From NCBI RefSeq assembly GCF_910584445.1, contig NZ_CAJUBO010000001.1, positions 168,324 to 232,323 on the forward strand: a stretch of DNA of 64,000 bases. Direction: 5' to 3'. The notes under the pieces are model-generated. The model was not told the origin of the DNA, searched no databases, and worked only from the letters and a program-made list of their open reading frames with translations. Shown here piece after piece: positions 1 through 7,541 of the stretch. How positions within the stretch are numbered: position 1 is the first letter of the stretch; each line of letters starts with the position of its first letter. The DNA is from an uncultured Desulfovibrio sp. Its GTDB lineage: Bacteria; Desulfobacterota; Desulfovibrionia; Desulfovibrionales; Desulfovibrionaceae. The position numbers and the translations under genes were made by a program.

Positions 1-1478
1 GCCCTGGCGCTGGCAACGAGGATGTCGGGGTGATTGCCCCGGCCCACCACGGAAAGGCCGTTCTCGCGCAGGCGCACCGTGACTTCGCCGAGCGCGTCCG
101 TGCCGCCGGTGATGGCGTTGATGGAATACTGTTCCAGCTCCGGCTGGCGGCCCGCCAGGTCGGCGATGACGTTGTAGAGCGCGTCGATGGGTCCGGCGCC
201 GAAGCCCGCGCCGCTCTTCTCCTCGCCGGCCACGTCCATGAGCACGGCGGCCGTGGGCGGCACGCCGCCGGAATCGGAGCTTTGCACGCTGACATGCCTG
301 AGCCGCAGGCGGTCGGGGATGCGGTAGACCTCCTGCTGCACCAGGGCCATGAGGTCTTCGTCGTGAAGCTGCTTCTTGCGGTCCGCAAGCTGCTTGACGG
401 CTTCAAAGACATGGTTGAGCTGGTCGTCGTCCAGCGCGTAGCCCAGGCTCTCGAATTTGCTGCGGACCGCGTTGCGGCCGGAATGCTTGCCGATGACGAG
501 ATGGGTGGCGCTGCGGCCCACCGCCTGGGGCGTCATGATCTCGTAGGTCTCGCGGTGCTTGAGCATGCCGTCCTGATGGATGCCGGACTCGTGGGCGAAG
601 GCGTTGGCCCCGGTGATGGCCTTGTTGTTGGGGATGGGCTGGCCGATGATGATGGAGAGCAGCCGGCAGGTGGGATAGATCTGCTCGGTCCTGATGCCGT
701 CCCTGAGTCCGTAGTAGTCATGGCGCACATGCAGGGCCATGGCTACTTCCTCCAGGGCGGCGTTGCCCGCGCGTTCGCCGATGCCGTTGAGCGCCACCTC
801 CGCCTGGCGCGCGCCCGCGCGCAGGGCGGCCAGGGTATTGGCAACGCCCAGGCCCAGGTCATCATGACAGTGGACGCTGAAAACGGCCTTGCCGCTGTTG
901 GGCGTATGCTCCATCACATGGCGCACCATGGCGGCAAATTCGTCGGGCTGGGCATAGCCCACGGTGTCCGGCAGGTTGATGGTGGTGGCCCCGGCGTTGA
1001 TGGCCGCTTCCACCACGCGGCAGACGAAGTCCGGGTCGGAGCGGGAAAAGTCCTCGCAGGAAAATTCCACATTGGGCGTGTAGGAGGCGCAGCGCGCCAC
1101 GGATTCCTTCGCCAGGGCCAGCACTTCCTCCGGGGTCTTGCGAAGCTTGTATTCCATATGCAGCGCGGAAGTGGCGATGAAGGTATGGATGCGGGGCTGC
1201 TTCGCCACCCTGACGGCCTCCCAGCAGCGGTCGATATCCTTTTGCGCGCACCGGGCAAGCCCGGCGATCTGGACGTTTTCCCCCGCCTGGGCGGCGATGG
1301 CGCGCACCGCCTCGAAGTCTCCGGGGCTGGACGCGGGAAAGCCCGCCTCGATGATGTCCACGCCCAGCACCTCGAGCTGATGGGCGAGGCGCAGTTTTTC
1401 CTGAAAGTTCATGGTCGCGCCCGGCGACTGTTCGCCGTCGCGCAGGGTGGTGTCGAAAAAGAAGACGCGATCAGCCAT
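1..1478 (-). CDS. leuA: 2-isopropylmalate synthase (3' end cut by window edge)
   Basis: This enzyme condenses acetyl-CoA with 2-oxoisovalerate, the first committed step of leucine synthesis in the cytoplasm. The frame opens with MADRVFFFDTTLRDGEQSPG; the RDGEQ metal/substrate motif of the HMGL-like TIM barrel sits near residue 14. Further in are HCHDDLGLGVAN and NGIGERAGNAALEEV, and a C-terminal LeuA dimer/regulatory domain begins around residue 390. About 492 codons are visible with no stop before base 1, so only the last few tens of residues are missing from a family of about 510-520. It is the last gene of a leftward psd-pssA-leuA set. The ATG at 1478 starts exactly at the conserved N-terminus. 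Confidence 0.95.
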   Translation of the reverse strand, partial: MADRVFFFDTTLRDGEQSPGATMNFQEKLRLAHQLEVLGVDIIEAGFPASSPGDFEAVRAIAAQAGENVQIAGLARCAQKDIDRCWEAVRVAKQPRIHTFIATSALHMEYKLRKTPEEVLALAKESVARCASYTPNVEFSCEDFSRSDPDFVCRVVEAAINAGATTINLPDTVGYAQPDEFAAMVRHVMEHTPNSGKAVFSVHCHDDLGLGVANTLAALRAGARQAEVALNGIGERAGNAALEEVAMALHVRHDYYGLRDGIRTEQIYPTCRLLSIIIGQPIPNNKAITGANAFAHESGIHQDGMLKHRETYEIMTPQAVGRSATHLVIGKHSGRNAVRSKFESLGYALDDDQLNHVFEAVKQLADRKKQLHDEDLMALVQQEVYRIPDRLRLRHVSVQSSDSGGVPPTAAVLMDVAGEEKSGAGFGAGPIDALYNVIADLAGRQPELEQYSINAITGGTDALGEVTVRLRENGLSVVGRGNHPDILVASAR

Positions 1479-1613
1479 GGGATGCCTCCGAAACGATAGG
1501 GATGGAAGCGCGGCTCCACGTCTGGCGCCGGCGCGCCCCTCGCGCGGCGTCTTCGGGCCGGCGGGCGTGGCGGCGGGTCCTGGTGGGCCGCGGAATGGTT
1601 CCGTCCGCCCCCG

Positions 1614-2378
1614 TCAGTGGTCCTGCGGTGACAGGGAGCGCAGGAGCTTGCGGTCGCGGCGCGGCAGGATGACGAAGGTGTAGGCCAGGCCCCCGGCGAT
1701 GTAGAGGGCGCAGTAGGCGAAGCCGAAGACGCGCGGCACGGAGACCACAAGCGCCAGGAGAAAGAGGAAGGCCAGCATGCTCCGCACCGGGTGCGCGGTG
1801 AGGATGTCGTATTCCTTGAAGGAAAAATAGCGCACGCGGCTGATCATGAGCACGCCCACCGCCACCGCCAGCAGCAGGGCCGCGCAGGGGGTGAAGGTGT
1901 TCAGCCATTCGGGGAAGAGCGCGGCGAAGAAGATGAACGTCACCACCGTGCAGCCGCCCGCGGGGATGGGCAGCCCCACGAAGAAGCGCTTGCCGGTCAC
2001 GGCCGTGCTCACGTTGAAGCGCGCCAGCCGGAGCGCGCCGCAGGCCGCATAGATGAAGGCCGCGGCCACGCCCACGCGCCCGAAATTGCAGAGCTGCCAG
2101 TGCCAGAGAAGGATGGCCGGGGCCAGCCCGAAGGCCACGAGATCGGCCAGGGAATCGTACTGGACGCCGAATTCGCTCGCCGTATTGGTGAGCCGCGCCA
2201 CCTTGCCGTCAAGGCCGTCCATGAGGGCCGAGACCAGGATCGCCATGCCCGCCTGCTCGAACCTGCCCTGCCCCGCCCAGACCATGGCGAGAAAACCCAG
2301 GAACATGCTCAGGGTGGTGAGCATGTTGGGCAGCAGGTAGGCGCCTTTGGCGGGTTTTTTTCGTTCAGTGTCGTCCAT
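1614..2378 (-). CDS. pssA: CDP-diacylglycerol-serine O-phosphatidyltransferase
   Basis: This membrane enzyme makes phosphatidylserine from CDP-diacylglycerol and serine. The CDP-alcohol phosphatidyltransferase signature is complete: LMDGLDGKVARLTN followed by EFGVQYDSLADLVAFGLAP, which supplies the spaced Asp residues that bind metal and CDP. Several hydrophobic spans surround it. I chose the ATG at 2378 (MDDTERKKPAKG), because the hydrophobic domain starts shortly after it. A TTG ten codons upstream (2408) is possible; neither start has a strong ribosome site. The gene lies about 40 bases downstream of psd, whose product uses this enzyme's product, and upstream of leuA on the same strand. 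Confidence 0.93.
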   Translation of the reverse strand: MDDTERKKPAKGAYLLPNMLTTLSMFLGFLAMVWAGQGRFEQAGMAILVSALMDGLDGKVARLTNTASEFGVQYDSLADLVAFGLAPAILLWHWQLCNFGRVGVAAAFIYAACGALRLARFNVSTAVTGKRFFVGLPIPAGGCTVVTFIFFAALFPEWLNTFTPCAALLLAVAVGVLMISRVRYFSFKEYDILTAHPVRSMLAFLFLLALVVSVPRVFGFAYCALYIAGGLAYTFVILPRRDRKLLRSLSPQDH

Positions 2379-2420
2379 GGGGATAACCACTGCTGGAAAG
2401 GGACGCAACGCCGGAAAGAC

Positions 2421-3074
2421 TCAGGACCCGTCCCCGCTGCGGCGGGCGACGGGGCTTTCTCCGGCAAAGATCTTGTCGCCAAGCTGTACCGCCGGAACAT
2501 AGCCTTCGGGCAGGTAAAGGTCAACTCTGGAGCCGAAGCGGATCATGCCCACGCGCTGGCCGCGGGCAAGGGCGTCGCCCGCTTCGGCGCGGCAGACGAT
2601 GCGCCGGGCCACAAGGCCCGCGATCTGCACCATGGTCCACATGCGGCCGTCCTCATCGGCAAGGCTCCAGCCGCAGCGCTCGTTGTCGGTGGAGGCCTTG
2701 TCCAGCGAGGCGTTGAAGAACTTGCCCGGCCAGTAGCGCACCTCGCTGACGCGCGCGGCAACGGGCGCGCGGTTCACATGGACGCTGAAAAGGTTCATGA
2801 AGATGCTGATGCAGACCCGCTCCTTGCCGCTGAAGGGGTCGGGGCGCGGCTCGATGCGGATGACGCGGCCGTCGGCGGGGCTGACGGCCAGGCCCGGCGC
2901 CTGCGGGATCACGCGTTCGGGATCGCGGAAAAAGTGCAGGCAGAACAGGGTGATGACCCATCCGAGAGCGGCGGCGAGCCAGCACCCCAGCAGGGACAGG
3001 ACAAGGGTCGTGAACACGGCGAGGCCGATGCAGGGCCAGCCTTCCGGCGCAATGCCGCAGGATGCGGGACGCAT
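2421..3074 (-). CDS. psd: phosphatidylserine decarboxylase, short form
   Basis: This 217-residue proenzyme decarboxylates phosphatidylserine to phosphatidylethanolamine. The N-terminal hydrophobic segment (about residues 14-45) anchors it in the membrane. FFRDPERVIP and SPADGRVIRIE are family motifs, and the self-cleavage Gly-Ser pair that yields the pyruvoyl group is in RFGSRVD near residue 180. The length fits the short, archaetidylserine-decarboxylase-like subfamily rather than the approximately 300-residue E. coli form. The ATG at 3074 has GAAGGAG six bases upstream. It is the first gene of the leftward psd-pssA-leuA operon. Confidence 0.93.
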   Translation of the reverse strand: MRPASCGIAPEGWPCIGLAVFTTLVLSLLGCWLAAALGWVITLFCLHFFRDPERVIPQAPGLAVSPADGRVIRIEPRPDPFSGKERVCISIFMNLFSVHVNRAPVAARVSEVRYWPGKFFNASLDKASTDNERCGWSLADEDGRMWTMVQIAGLVARRIVCRAEAGDALARGQRVGMIRFGSRVDLYLPEGYVPAVQLGDKIFAGESPVARRSGDGS

Positions 3075-3529
3075 GGCGACTCCTTCGCGGCCGCGGGACG
3101 CGGCGTAAAATAGGGCTTTACCATTTTTGCGTTTGGTGGTGCGCCTCTGCTGTGTGGGGACTGCCGAAATTCTCCGTCAAAAACAGCTGCGCGTTGCGGT
3201 CCATTTGCGTAAGCCGCGCGTTGCGCGGCAACGCAAACGCGCCTGCGGCGCGCCCTTCGGATGGCTCCGGCGCTGGCTGCGTCAGAGAAAAATTTTCCTG
3301 GTCGAGTACGTGAGTACACTCCCCGCGAAAAGTTTTCTCTTCCTTGCCAGCCCCGAAATATCGTATTTTTTCGGATCCTTCCGGCACCAGCATCCGTCTG
3401 TCGCTCCGCTCCAGACGGACTTGAGGAATACCCATTAACCGCAGTGTATACTGGAATCTGAAAAATGGAAAATACTTCTATGCCGGAGCGGCGCGAAAGG
3501 CAAGCCCGGGTCGCCGCCGTGCGGCGCCG
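3075..3529. other. intergenic region between psd and hflX
   Basis: This 455-bp stretch lies between the start of psd and the end of hflX, both leftward. I see no convincing gene. The psd ribosome site is at its left edge. The centre (about 3172-3323) is one copy of a dispersed mosaic repeat, described separately. The right part is AT-richer (3335-3380) and contains 3407-3430, a short sequence that recurs in similar form at 30882-30904. Open frames on both strands here read through the repeat and lack ribosome sites. Confidence 0.6.
3172..3323 (+). repeat. dispersed mosaic repeat, copy 1
   Basis: This copy shares three blocks with other places in the window. Block A (CCGTCAAAAACAGC, about 3174-3187) also occurs at 63.9 kb and on the minus strand at 43.7 kb. 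Block B (about 3191-3258; includes CATTTGCGTAAGCCGCGC and CGCAAACGCGCCTGCGGCGC) matches the minus strand of 43629-43698 with few differences. Block C (GTACGTGAGTACACTCCC, 3306-3323) is identical to 63976-63993. No transposase is nearby. Short frames across it give related peptides in copies 1 and 2, but the surrounding sequence diverges and there is no ribosome site, so I treat it as a non-coding repeat. Confidence 0.75.
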
Positions 3530-5392
3530 TCACTGGAGGGGAAAGGGGACCTGGCCGGGCGGCGGGCCGGCATCTTCCGCGCCGGCATCGTCCGGCGCCG
3601 GGGCATCCGGCCGCCACGGGCCGCGCGCCGCCACGGGAAGCGCCCTTCTGAGCGCCAGCTCCCGTTCCAGCCAGTGCAGGAGCGCCTCCAGCCCCTGACC
3701 TGTGCGCGCGGAAAGGGGAATGGCCCGGGGAAAGGCCGCGGCCAGCTCCGCGCGCGCCGGGTCCGGCAGTCGGTCCCACTTGTTGAGCACAAGCACGCGC
3801 GGCACCGCGGGCAGCTCCAGATCTTCCAGGATGCGTTCCACGGAGGCGATCTGCTGGAGCAGGTCGGGATGCGAGGCATCGGCCACATGGATGAGAAAGT
3901 CGGCCGCGGCCAGCTCTTCCAGCGTGGCGCGGAAGGCGTCCACAAGTTCGCGCGGCAGGTTGCGGATAAAGCCCACGGTGTCGGAGATCACCACTTCCCG
4001 CTCGCCGGGGACGCGCAAGCGCCGCGTGGCCGGGTCAAGGGTGGCGAACAGCCGGTTTTCCGCCAGGACGCTGGAGCGCGTGAGGGTATTGAGCAGCGTG
4101 GACTTGCCCGCATTGGTATAGCCCACCAGCGCCGCCAGGGGGATGTCGCGCCGCGCGCGCCGGGCCAGGCCGCGCTGGCGGCGGAGCTTTTCCAGCTCGT
4201 GGTTCAGGCGCGTCATGCGCTCGCGCACCTTGCGCCGGTCCGTCTCCAGGCGGCTTTCGCCGGGGCCGCGTCCGCCCACGCCGCCCATGAGCCTGTCCAG
4301 CGCGCGGTTGCGGCCCGCCAGGCGCGGCAGCACATAGCGCAACTGGGCCAGCTCCACCTGAAGGCGTCCGGCGCGCGAGGCCGCGTGCTGGGCGAAGATA
4401 TCGAGGATGAGTTGGGTGCGGTCGATGACCTTGCGCTCGGTGATGTCCGCGAGATTGTGGATCTGGGCGGGCGAAAGCTCGCCGTCGAAGACGAGGATGT
4501 CCGCATTCTCGCGCAGGGCCGTCACCTCCAGTTCGGCGAGCTTGCCCTTGCCGAGAATGGAGCGCGGGTCCGGGCGCGTCACGCGCTGGATGATGCGTCC
4601 GCACACGGCCAGCCCGGCCGTGCGCGCCAGCTCCGCCAGCTCGGTGAGGTGCTGCTCCTGCACGGGCCGTGGCTCCGCGGCCACGGAGACGAGCAGGGCG
4701 CGCCCCGCGCGGGGGGCGGCATCCCCGTGCGCGGCAGCCGGAGCGGCGGGCAGGGCGGTGAGCGCGGACTCGATCTCTGCGGCGCGGGCCGCGAAATCCG
4801 CCGTTGTCCTGTCCCAGGGGCGCGGCTCCTCCAGGCGGCAGGGGGGCGCGCCCGCCTCGGCGGCGCCGCCCGGCGCCAGCGTGGCGGCCTGCCAGCGGAC
4901 GGGTCCGCCTTCCGGGTCGACGCAGAGAGCGATGATGGCATCCAGCCGCAGGAAGAGGAGATCCATGAGGTCCTCTTCCGTCAGCCCTTCGGGCGAAAGA
5001 TGGGTGTGGAGCAGGCGCAGGCCGCGCAGGCGCGAGGCCGGCGCCGTGCGGACCGCCGCCCGGGCCGCCGCCGTGTTCCCGGCGCGGTGCGGACGCGTGC
5101 CGGAGGCGGGCGCCGCAGGCTCCGCCGGCGAGGCTCCGGGGGCGCCACGCCCGCGCGGCAGCTCGGGGATGAGGATACCGCCCGGGCCGCCCACGATGAC
5201 CATCCGCACGCGGCCCTTGCGGTCGATGAGCAGGCCGATCTGGCGCCCCAGGGAGCGCGAGAGCAGAGCCAGCTCCCGCGCCTGGTCAACGGTATAGACG
5301 TCCCCGGCGGGAAAGCGGCGGTTGAAGAGCCGGTTCAGGGCCGCAAGCTGGCTTGGCTTGAGCCCCTGGAGATTACCTTCCGGTCTGGGAAT
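3530..5392 (-). CDS. hflX: ribosome-associated GTPase HflX (start codon unusual)
   Basis: HflX is a GTPase that splits stalled 70S ribosomes. The G domain is intact: GYTNAGKSTLLNTL (P-loop), DTVGFIRNLP (G3) and NKWD (G4). Upstream are GKGKLAELE, FDGELSPAQIHNLAD, KVIDRTQLILDIFAQHA and GPGESRLETDRR, all HflX signatures. The canonical start GTG at 5209 would remove a clearly family-like N-terminal segment encoded in the same frame (GNLQGLKPSQLAALNRLFNR, then ARELALLSRSLGRQIGLLID). That segment runs back to the TGA of the preceding gene without any ATG, GTG or TTG. I extend to the only plausible non-standard start, ATT at 5392, with a GGGGG tract upstream. A GTG start at 5209, giving a 559-residue protein, remains possible. 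Confidence 0.85.
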   Translation of the reverse strand: MPRPEGNLQGLKPSQLAALNRLFNRRFPAGDVYTVDQARELALLSRSLGRQIGLLIDRKGRVRMVIVGGPGGILIPELPRGRGAPGASPAEPAAPASGTRPHRAGNTAAARAAVRTAPASRLRGLRLLHTHLSPEGLTEEDLMDLLFLRLDAIIALCVDPEGGPVRWQAATLAPGGAAEAGAPPCRLEEPRPWDRTTADFAARAAEIESALTALPAAPAAAHGDAAPRAGRALLVSVAAEPRPVQEQHLTELAELARTAGLAVCGRIIQRVTRPDPRSILGKGKLAELEVTALRENADILVFDGELSPAQIHNLADITERKVIDRTQLILDIFAQHAASRAGRLQVELAQLRYVLPRLAGRNRALDRLMGGVGGRGPGESRLETDRRKVRERMTRLNHELEKLRRQRGLARRARRDIPLAALVGYTNAGKSTLLNTLTRSSVLAENRLFATLDPATRRLRVPGEREVVISDTVGFIRNLPRELVDAFRATLEELAAADFLIHVADASHPDLLQQIASVERILEDLELPAVPRVLVLNKWDRLPDPARAELAAAFPRAIPLSARTGQGLEALLHWLERELALRRALPVAARGPWRPDAPAPDDAGAEDAGPPPGQVPFPLQ

Positions 5393-5413
5393 GACGGACC
5401 CCCGGCGCCGGTC

Positions 5414-6004
5414 TCACGGCCTGAGATAGGAGGCGATGAGCGCGTCGTAGCGCGACGTGGCCTCAAACGCCCGGGAGGCCATGACCTGCCGGAACTCCAG
5501 ACCCACGGCCATGTCGTGGGCGGTCAGTTCCTCCATGGCCGGGCCGTACCACAGGGGCGACGGCAGCACGAGCACGCTGTGGAAGTTCTTGGCCGCCGCG
5601 CGCAGCATGCAAGGCCCGCCGATGTCGATCTCCTCCACGGCCTGCTCGAGCGAGAGGCGGCGTTCCACCGCGCCCGCGAAGTCATACAGGTTGACGCAGA
5701 CGAGATCGAAGGGCCGGATGCCCTTTTCCGCCAGGGTCTCCATGTGGGACGGTTCATCCTTGTTGGCGAGGATGCCCGCGTGGATCTTGGGATGGAGCGT
5801 CTTGACGCGTCCGCCGAGGATTTCCGGAAAGCCCGTCACCGTGCTCACCGCCGTGACCGGAAGCCCTTCGGCCTCCAGCATGCGTTGCGTGCCGCCGGTG
5901 GAGACAAGCTCCACGCCGCGCGCGGCGAGAAAGGCGGCGAACCCGGCGAGGCCGCTCTTGTCCGTGACGCTGAGAATGGCGCGCCGAACAGGCAGAAGAT
6001 CCAT
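5414..6004 (-). CDS. purH: stand-alone IMP cyclohydrolase (PurH N-terminal domain)
   Basis: This 196-residue protein matches only the MGS-like IMP cyclohydrolase half of bifunctional PurH, which closes FAICAR to IMP in the last step of purine synthesis. Motifs include AILSVTDKSGLAGFA, ELVSTGGTQRMLEAEGL, LGGRVKTLHPKIHAGIL and EEIDIGGPCMLRAAAKN. The AICAR transformylase half is absent and must be supplied elsewhere, as a separate PurH C-domain or a PurP/PurV-type enzyme. The ATG at 6004 is chosen because GGAGGG lies seven bases before it; an ATG at 6019 overlaps that site. The stop codon lies in the same frame as the downstream hflX coding region. Confidence 0.9.
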   Translation of the reverse strand: MDLLPVRRAILSVTDKSGLAGFAAFLAARGVELVSTGGTQRMLEAEGLPVTAVSTVTGFPEILGGRVKTLHPKIHAGILANKDEPSHMETLAEKGIRPFDLVCVNLYDFAGAVERRLSLEQAVEEIDIGGPCMLRAAAKNFHSVLVLPSPLWYGPAMEELTAHDMAVGLEFRQVMASRAFEATSRYDALIASYLRP

Positions 6005-6148
6005 AGGTGCTCCCTCCATGCGTGGTGGCCGCCCGGGCGGCCCTCGTTTTGCTTAACGCAAAAGCGCGGGCGCCGCAATGCCCGCGCGGCCGGGCGCCGG
6101 GGCTTGCCCTTGTCCGGCGCCTGCGGCTATGCTGGCGCGGGAGGCGTC

Positions 6149-6970
6149 ATGCTCGTCAAGCTTGTTTCCTGGAATGTCAATGGCGTGCGCGCGGTGTCGG
6201 CCAAGCCGGACTGGCGCTGGTTCCGCGAGACGGAGGCGCAGGTGGTGGGCCTGCAGGAGACCAAGGCCGCTCCCGAGCAGCTCCCCGATGCCGTGCGCGA
6301 GCCGGAGGGCTGGCAGGCATGGTGGGATGCCTCCACCGTCCGCAAGGGCTATTCCGGCGTGGCGGTCTTCAGCCGCATCCCGCCGCTGGCCGTCGCGGCG
6401 GAGCTGCCCGATCCCCGCTGGCGGGGCGAGGGGCGGCTGCTCCATCTCGAATTTCCGTGGTTCCACTATTTCAACGGCTATTTCCCCAACGGCGGCGCGG
6501 AGGAAGTGGACGCGGACGGACGCCCCACCGGGGGCTTCAAGCGGCTGGACTACAAGATGGGCTTTTTCGAGGCCTTTGCGGCCTATGCCCAGAAATGCCG
6601 TGAAACCAAGCCCGTCGTGGTCTGCGGGGATTTCAACATCGCCTGCGAACCCATCGACCTCGCCCGTCCGAAGGACAACGAGAAAAACACGGGCTTTCTG
6701 CCCGTGGAGCGCGACTTCATGCGGCGTTTCAAGGCGCTGGGCTATGTGGACAGCTTCCGCCATGTCCACGGCGATGCGCCGGGGCAGTATACCTGGTGGT
6801 CGTACAAGACGCGGGCGCGGGCGCGCAACGTGGGCTGGCGGCTCGACTATTTCTTTGTTTCCGAAGAGCTGGCCCCGGCCATTGCCGACGCCTGGATCGA
6901 AAGCGGGGTCCACGGCTCGGACCACTGCCCGGTGGGCGTGGCCCTGCGCGTTCCCGACGCGGGATGCTGA
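6149..6970 (+). CDS. xth: exodeoxyribonuclease III family AP endonuclease
   Basis: This base-excision repair nuclease cuts at abasic sites and removes 3' blocks. The 273-residue sequence starts MLVKLVSWNVNGVRA. It carries the catalytic and metal-binding motifs of the EEP superfamily: LQETK, YSGVAVFSR, VVCGDFNIA, WRLDYFFVS and GSDHCPVGV. GGAGG four bases before the ATG supports the start. It is a single rightward gene between two leftward purine loci, divergent from the IMP cyclohydrolase gene and convergent with purE. ExoA, the Gram-positive-style name, may be equally suitable. Confidence 0.93.
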   Translation: MLVKLVSWNVNGVRAVSAKPDWRWFRETEAQVVGLQETKAAPEQLPDAVREPEGWQAWWDASTVRKGYSGVAVFSRIPPLAVAAELPDPRWRGEGRLLHLEFPWFHYFNGYFPNGGAEEVDADGRPTGGFKRLDYKMGFFEAFAAYAQKCRETKPVVVCGDFNIACEPIDLARPKDNEKNTGFLPVERDFMRRFKALGYVDSFRHVHGDAPGQYTWWSYKTRARARNVGWRLDYFFVSEELAPAIADAWIESGVHGSDHCPVGVALRVPDAGC

Positions 6971-7025
6971 GCGCGGCGCCGGACCCCCTGGTGCCGCGTC
7001 CGGCCCGTCAGGCCCCTCCGGCCCG

Positions 7026-7523
7026 TCAGGCATAGTTGCGGCGCATCTCTTCCCCGGCGCTGATGACGGCCTCGCGCATCTTCCGGCGGGCCGCCGCCAG
7101 CCTGTCCGCAAGGGCGGCGTCCTCCAGGGCGAGGATCTGCGCCGCGAGCCAGGCCGCATTGCGCGCCCCGGCCTTGTCCAGGGCCATCGTTGCCACGGGG
7201 AAGCCCGGAGGCATCTGCACGGTGGAGAGCAGGGCGTCCATGCCGCCCAGGGCCGAGCCGGTCACGGGGATGCCGATGACCGGCCGCAAGGTGCGCGCGG
7301 CAACGGACCCTGCCAGATGGGCGGCCATGCCCGCCGCGCAGATGAAGACCCGCGCGCCGGCGGCCTCTTCCTGCGCCACAAGGGCCTCGGTGCGTTCCGG
7401 CGTGCGGTGCGCCGAACTCACGGTCATGACAAAGGGCACGCCGAGTTCGCGCAGGATTTCCGCGCAGGGCGCGATGGTGGGTTCATCCGACTGCGAACCC
7501 ATGATGATGACCACATGCGCCAT
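7026..7523 (-). CDS. purE: N5-carboxyaminoimidazole ribonucleotide mutase
   Basis: PurE (165 residues) moves the carboxylate of N5-CAIR to C4 to give CAIR in purine synthesis. The motifs are in the usual order: VVIIMGSQSDEPT near the N-terminus, VSSAHRTPERT, FICAAGMAAHLAGSVA and GIPVTGSALGGMDALLSTVQ, followed by the PGFPVAT segment of class I enzymes. It lies 18 bases downstream of purD on the same strand, so the two are probably co-transcribed. No purK was seen in the window. Confidence 0.95.
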   Translation of the reverse strand: MAHVVIIMGSQSDEPTIAPCAEILRELGVPFVMTVSSAHRTPERTEALVAQEEAAGARVFICAAGMAAHLAGSVAARTLRPVIGIPVTGSALGGMDALLSTVQMPPGFPVATMALDKAGARNAAWLAAQILALEDAALADRLAAARRKMREAVISAGEEMRRNYA

Positions 7524-7541
7524 GGGCGCCTCCTTTGAGTC

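Noticed and set aside
3118..3438. Two overlapping frames of about 100 codons in the psd-hflX gap
   Set aside because: They run through the dispersed repeat, have no ribosome site, and share similarity only with the frame in repeat copy 2.
6999..7031. Tandem repeat TCCGGCCCGTCAGGC (two units) between xth and purE
   Set aside because: Two copies of 15 bases with an 18-base period in a GC-rich gene end; too little to call a repeat element.
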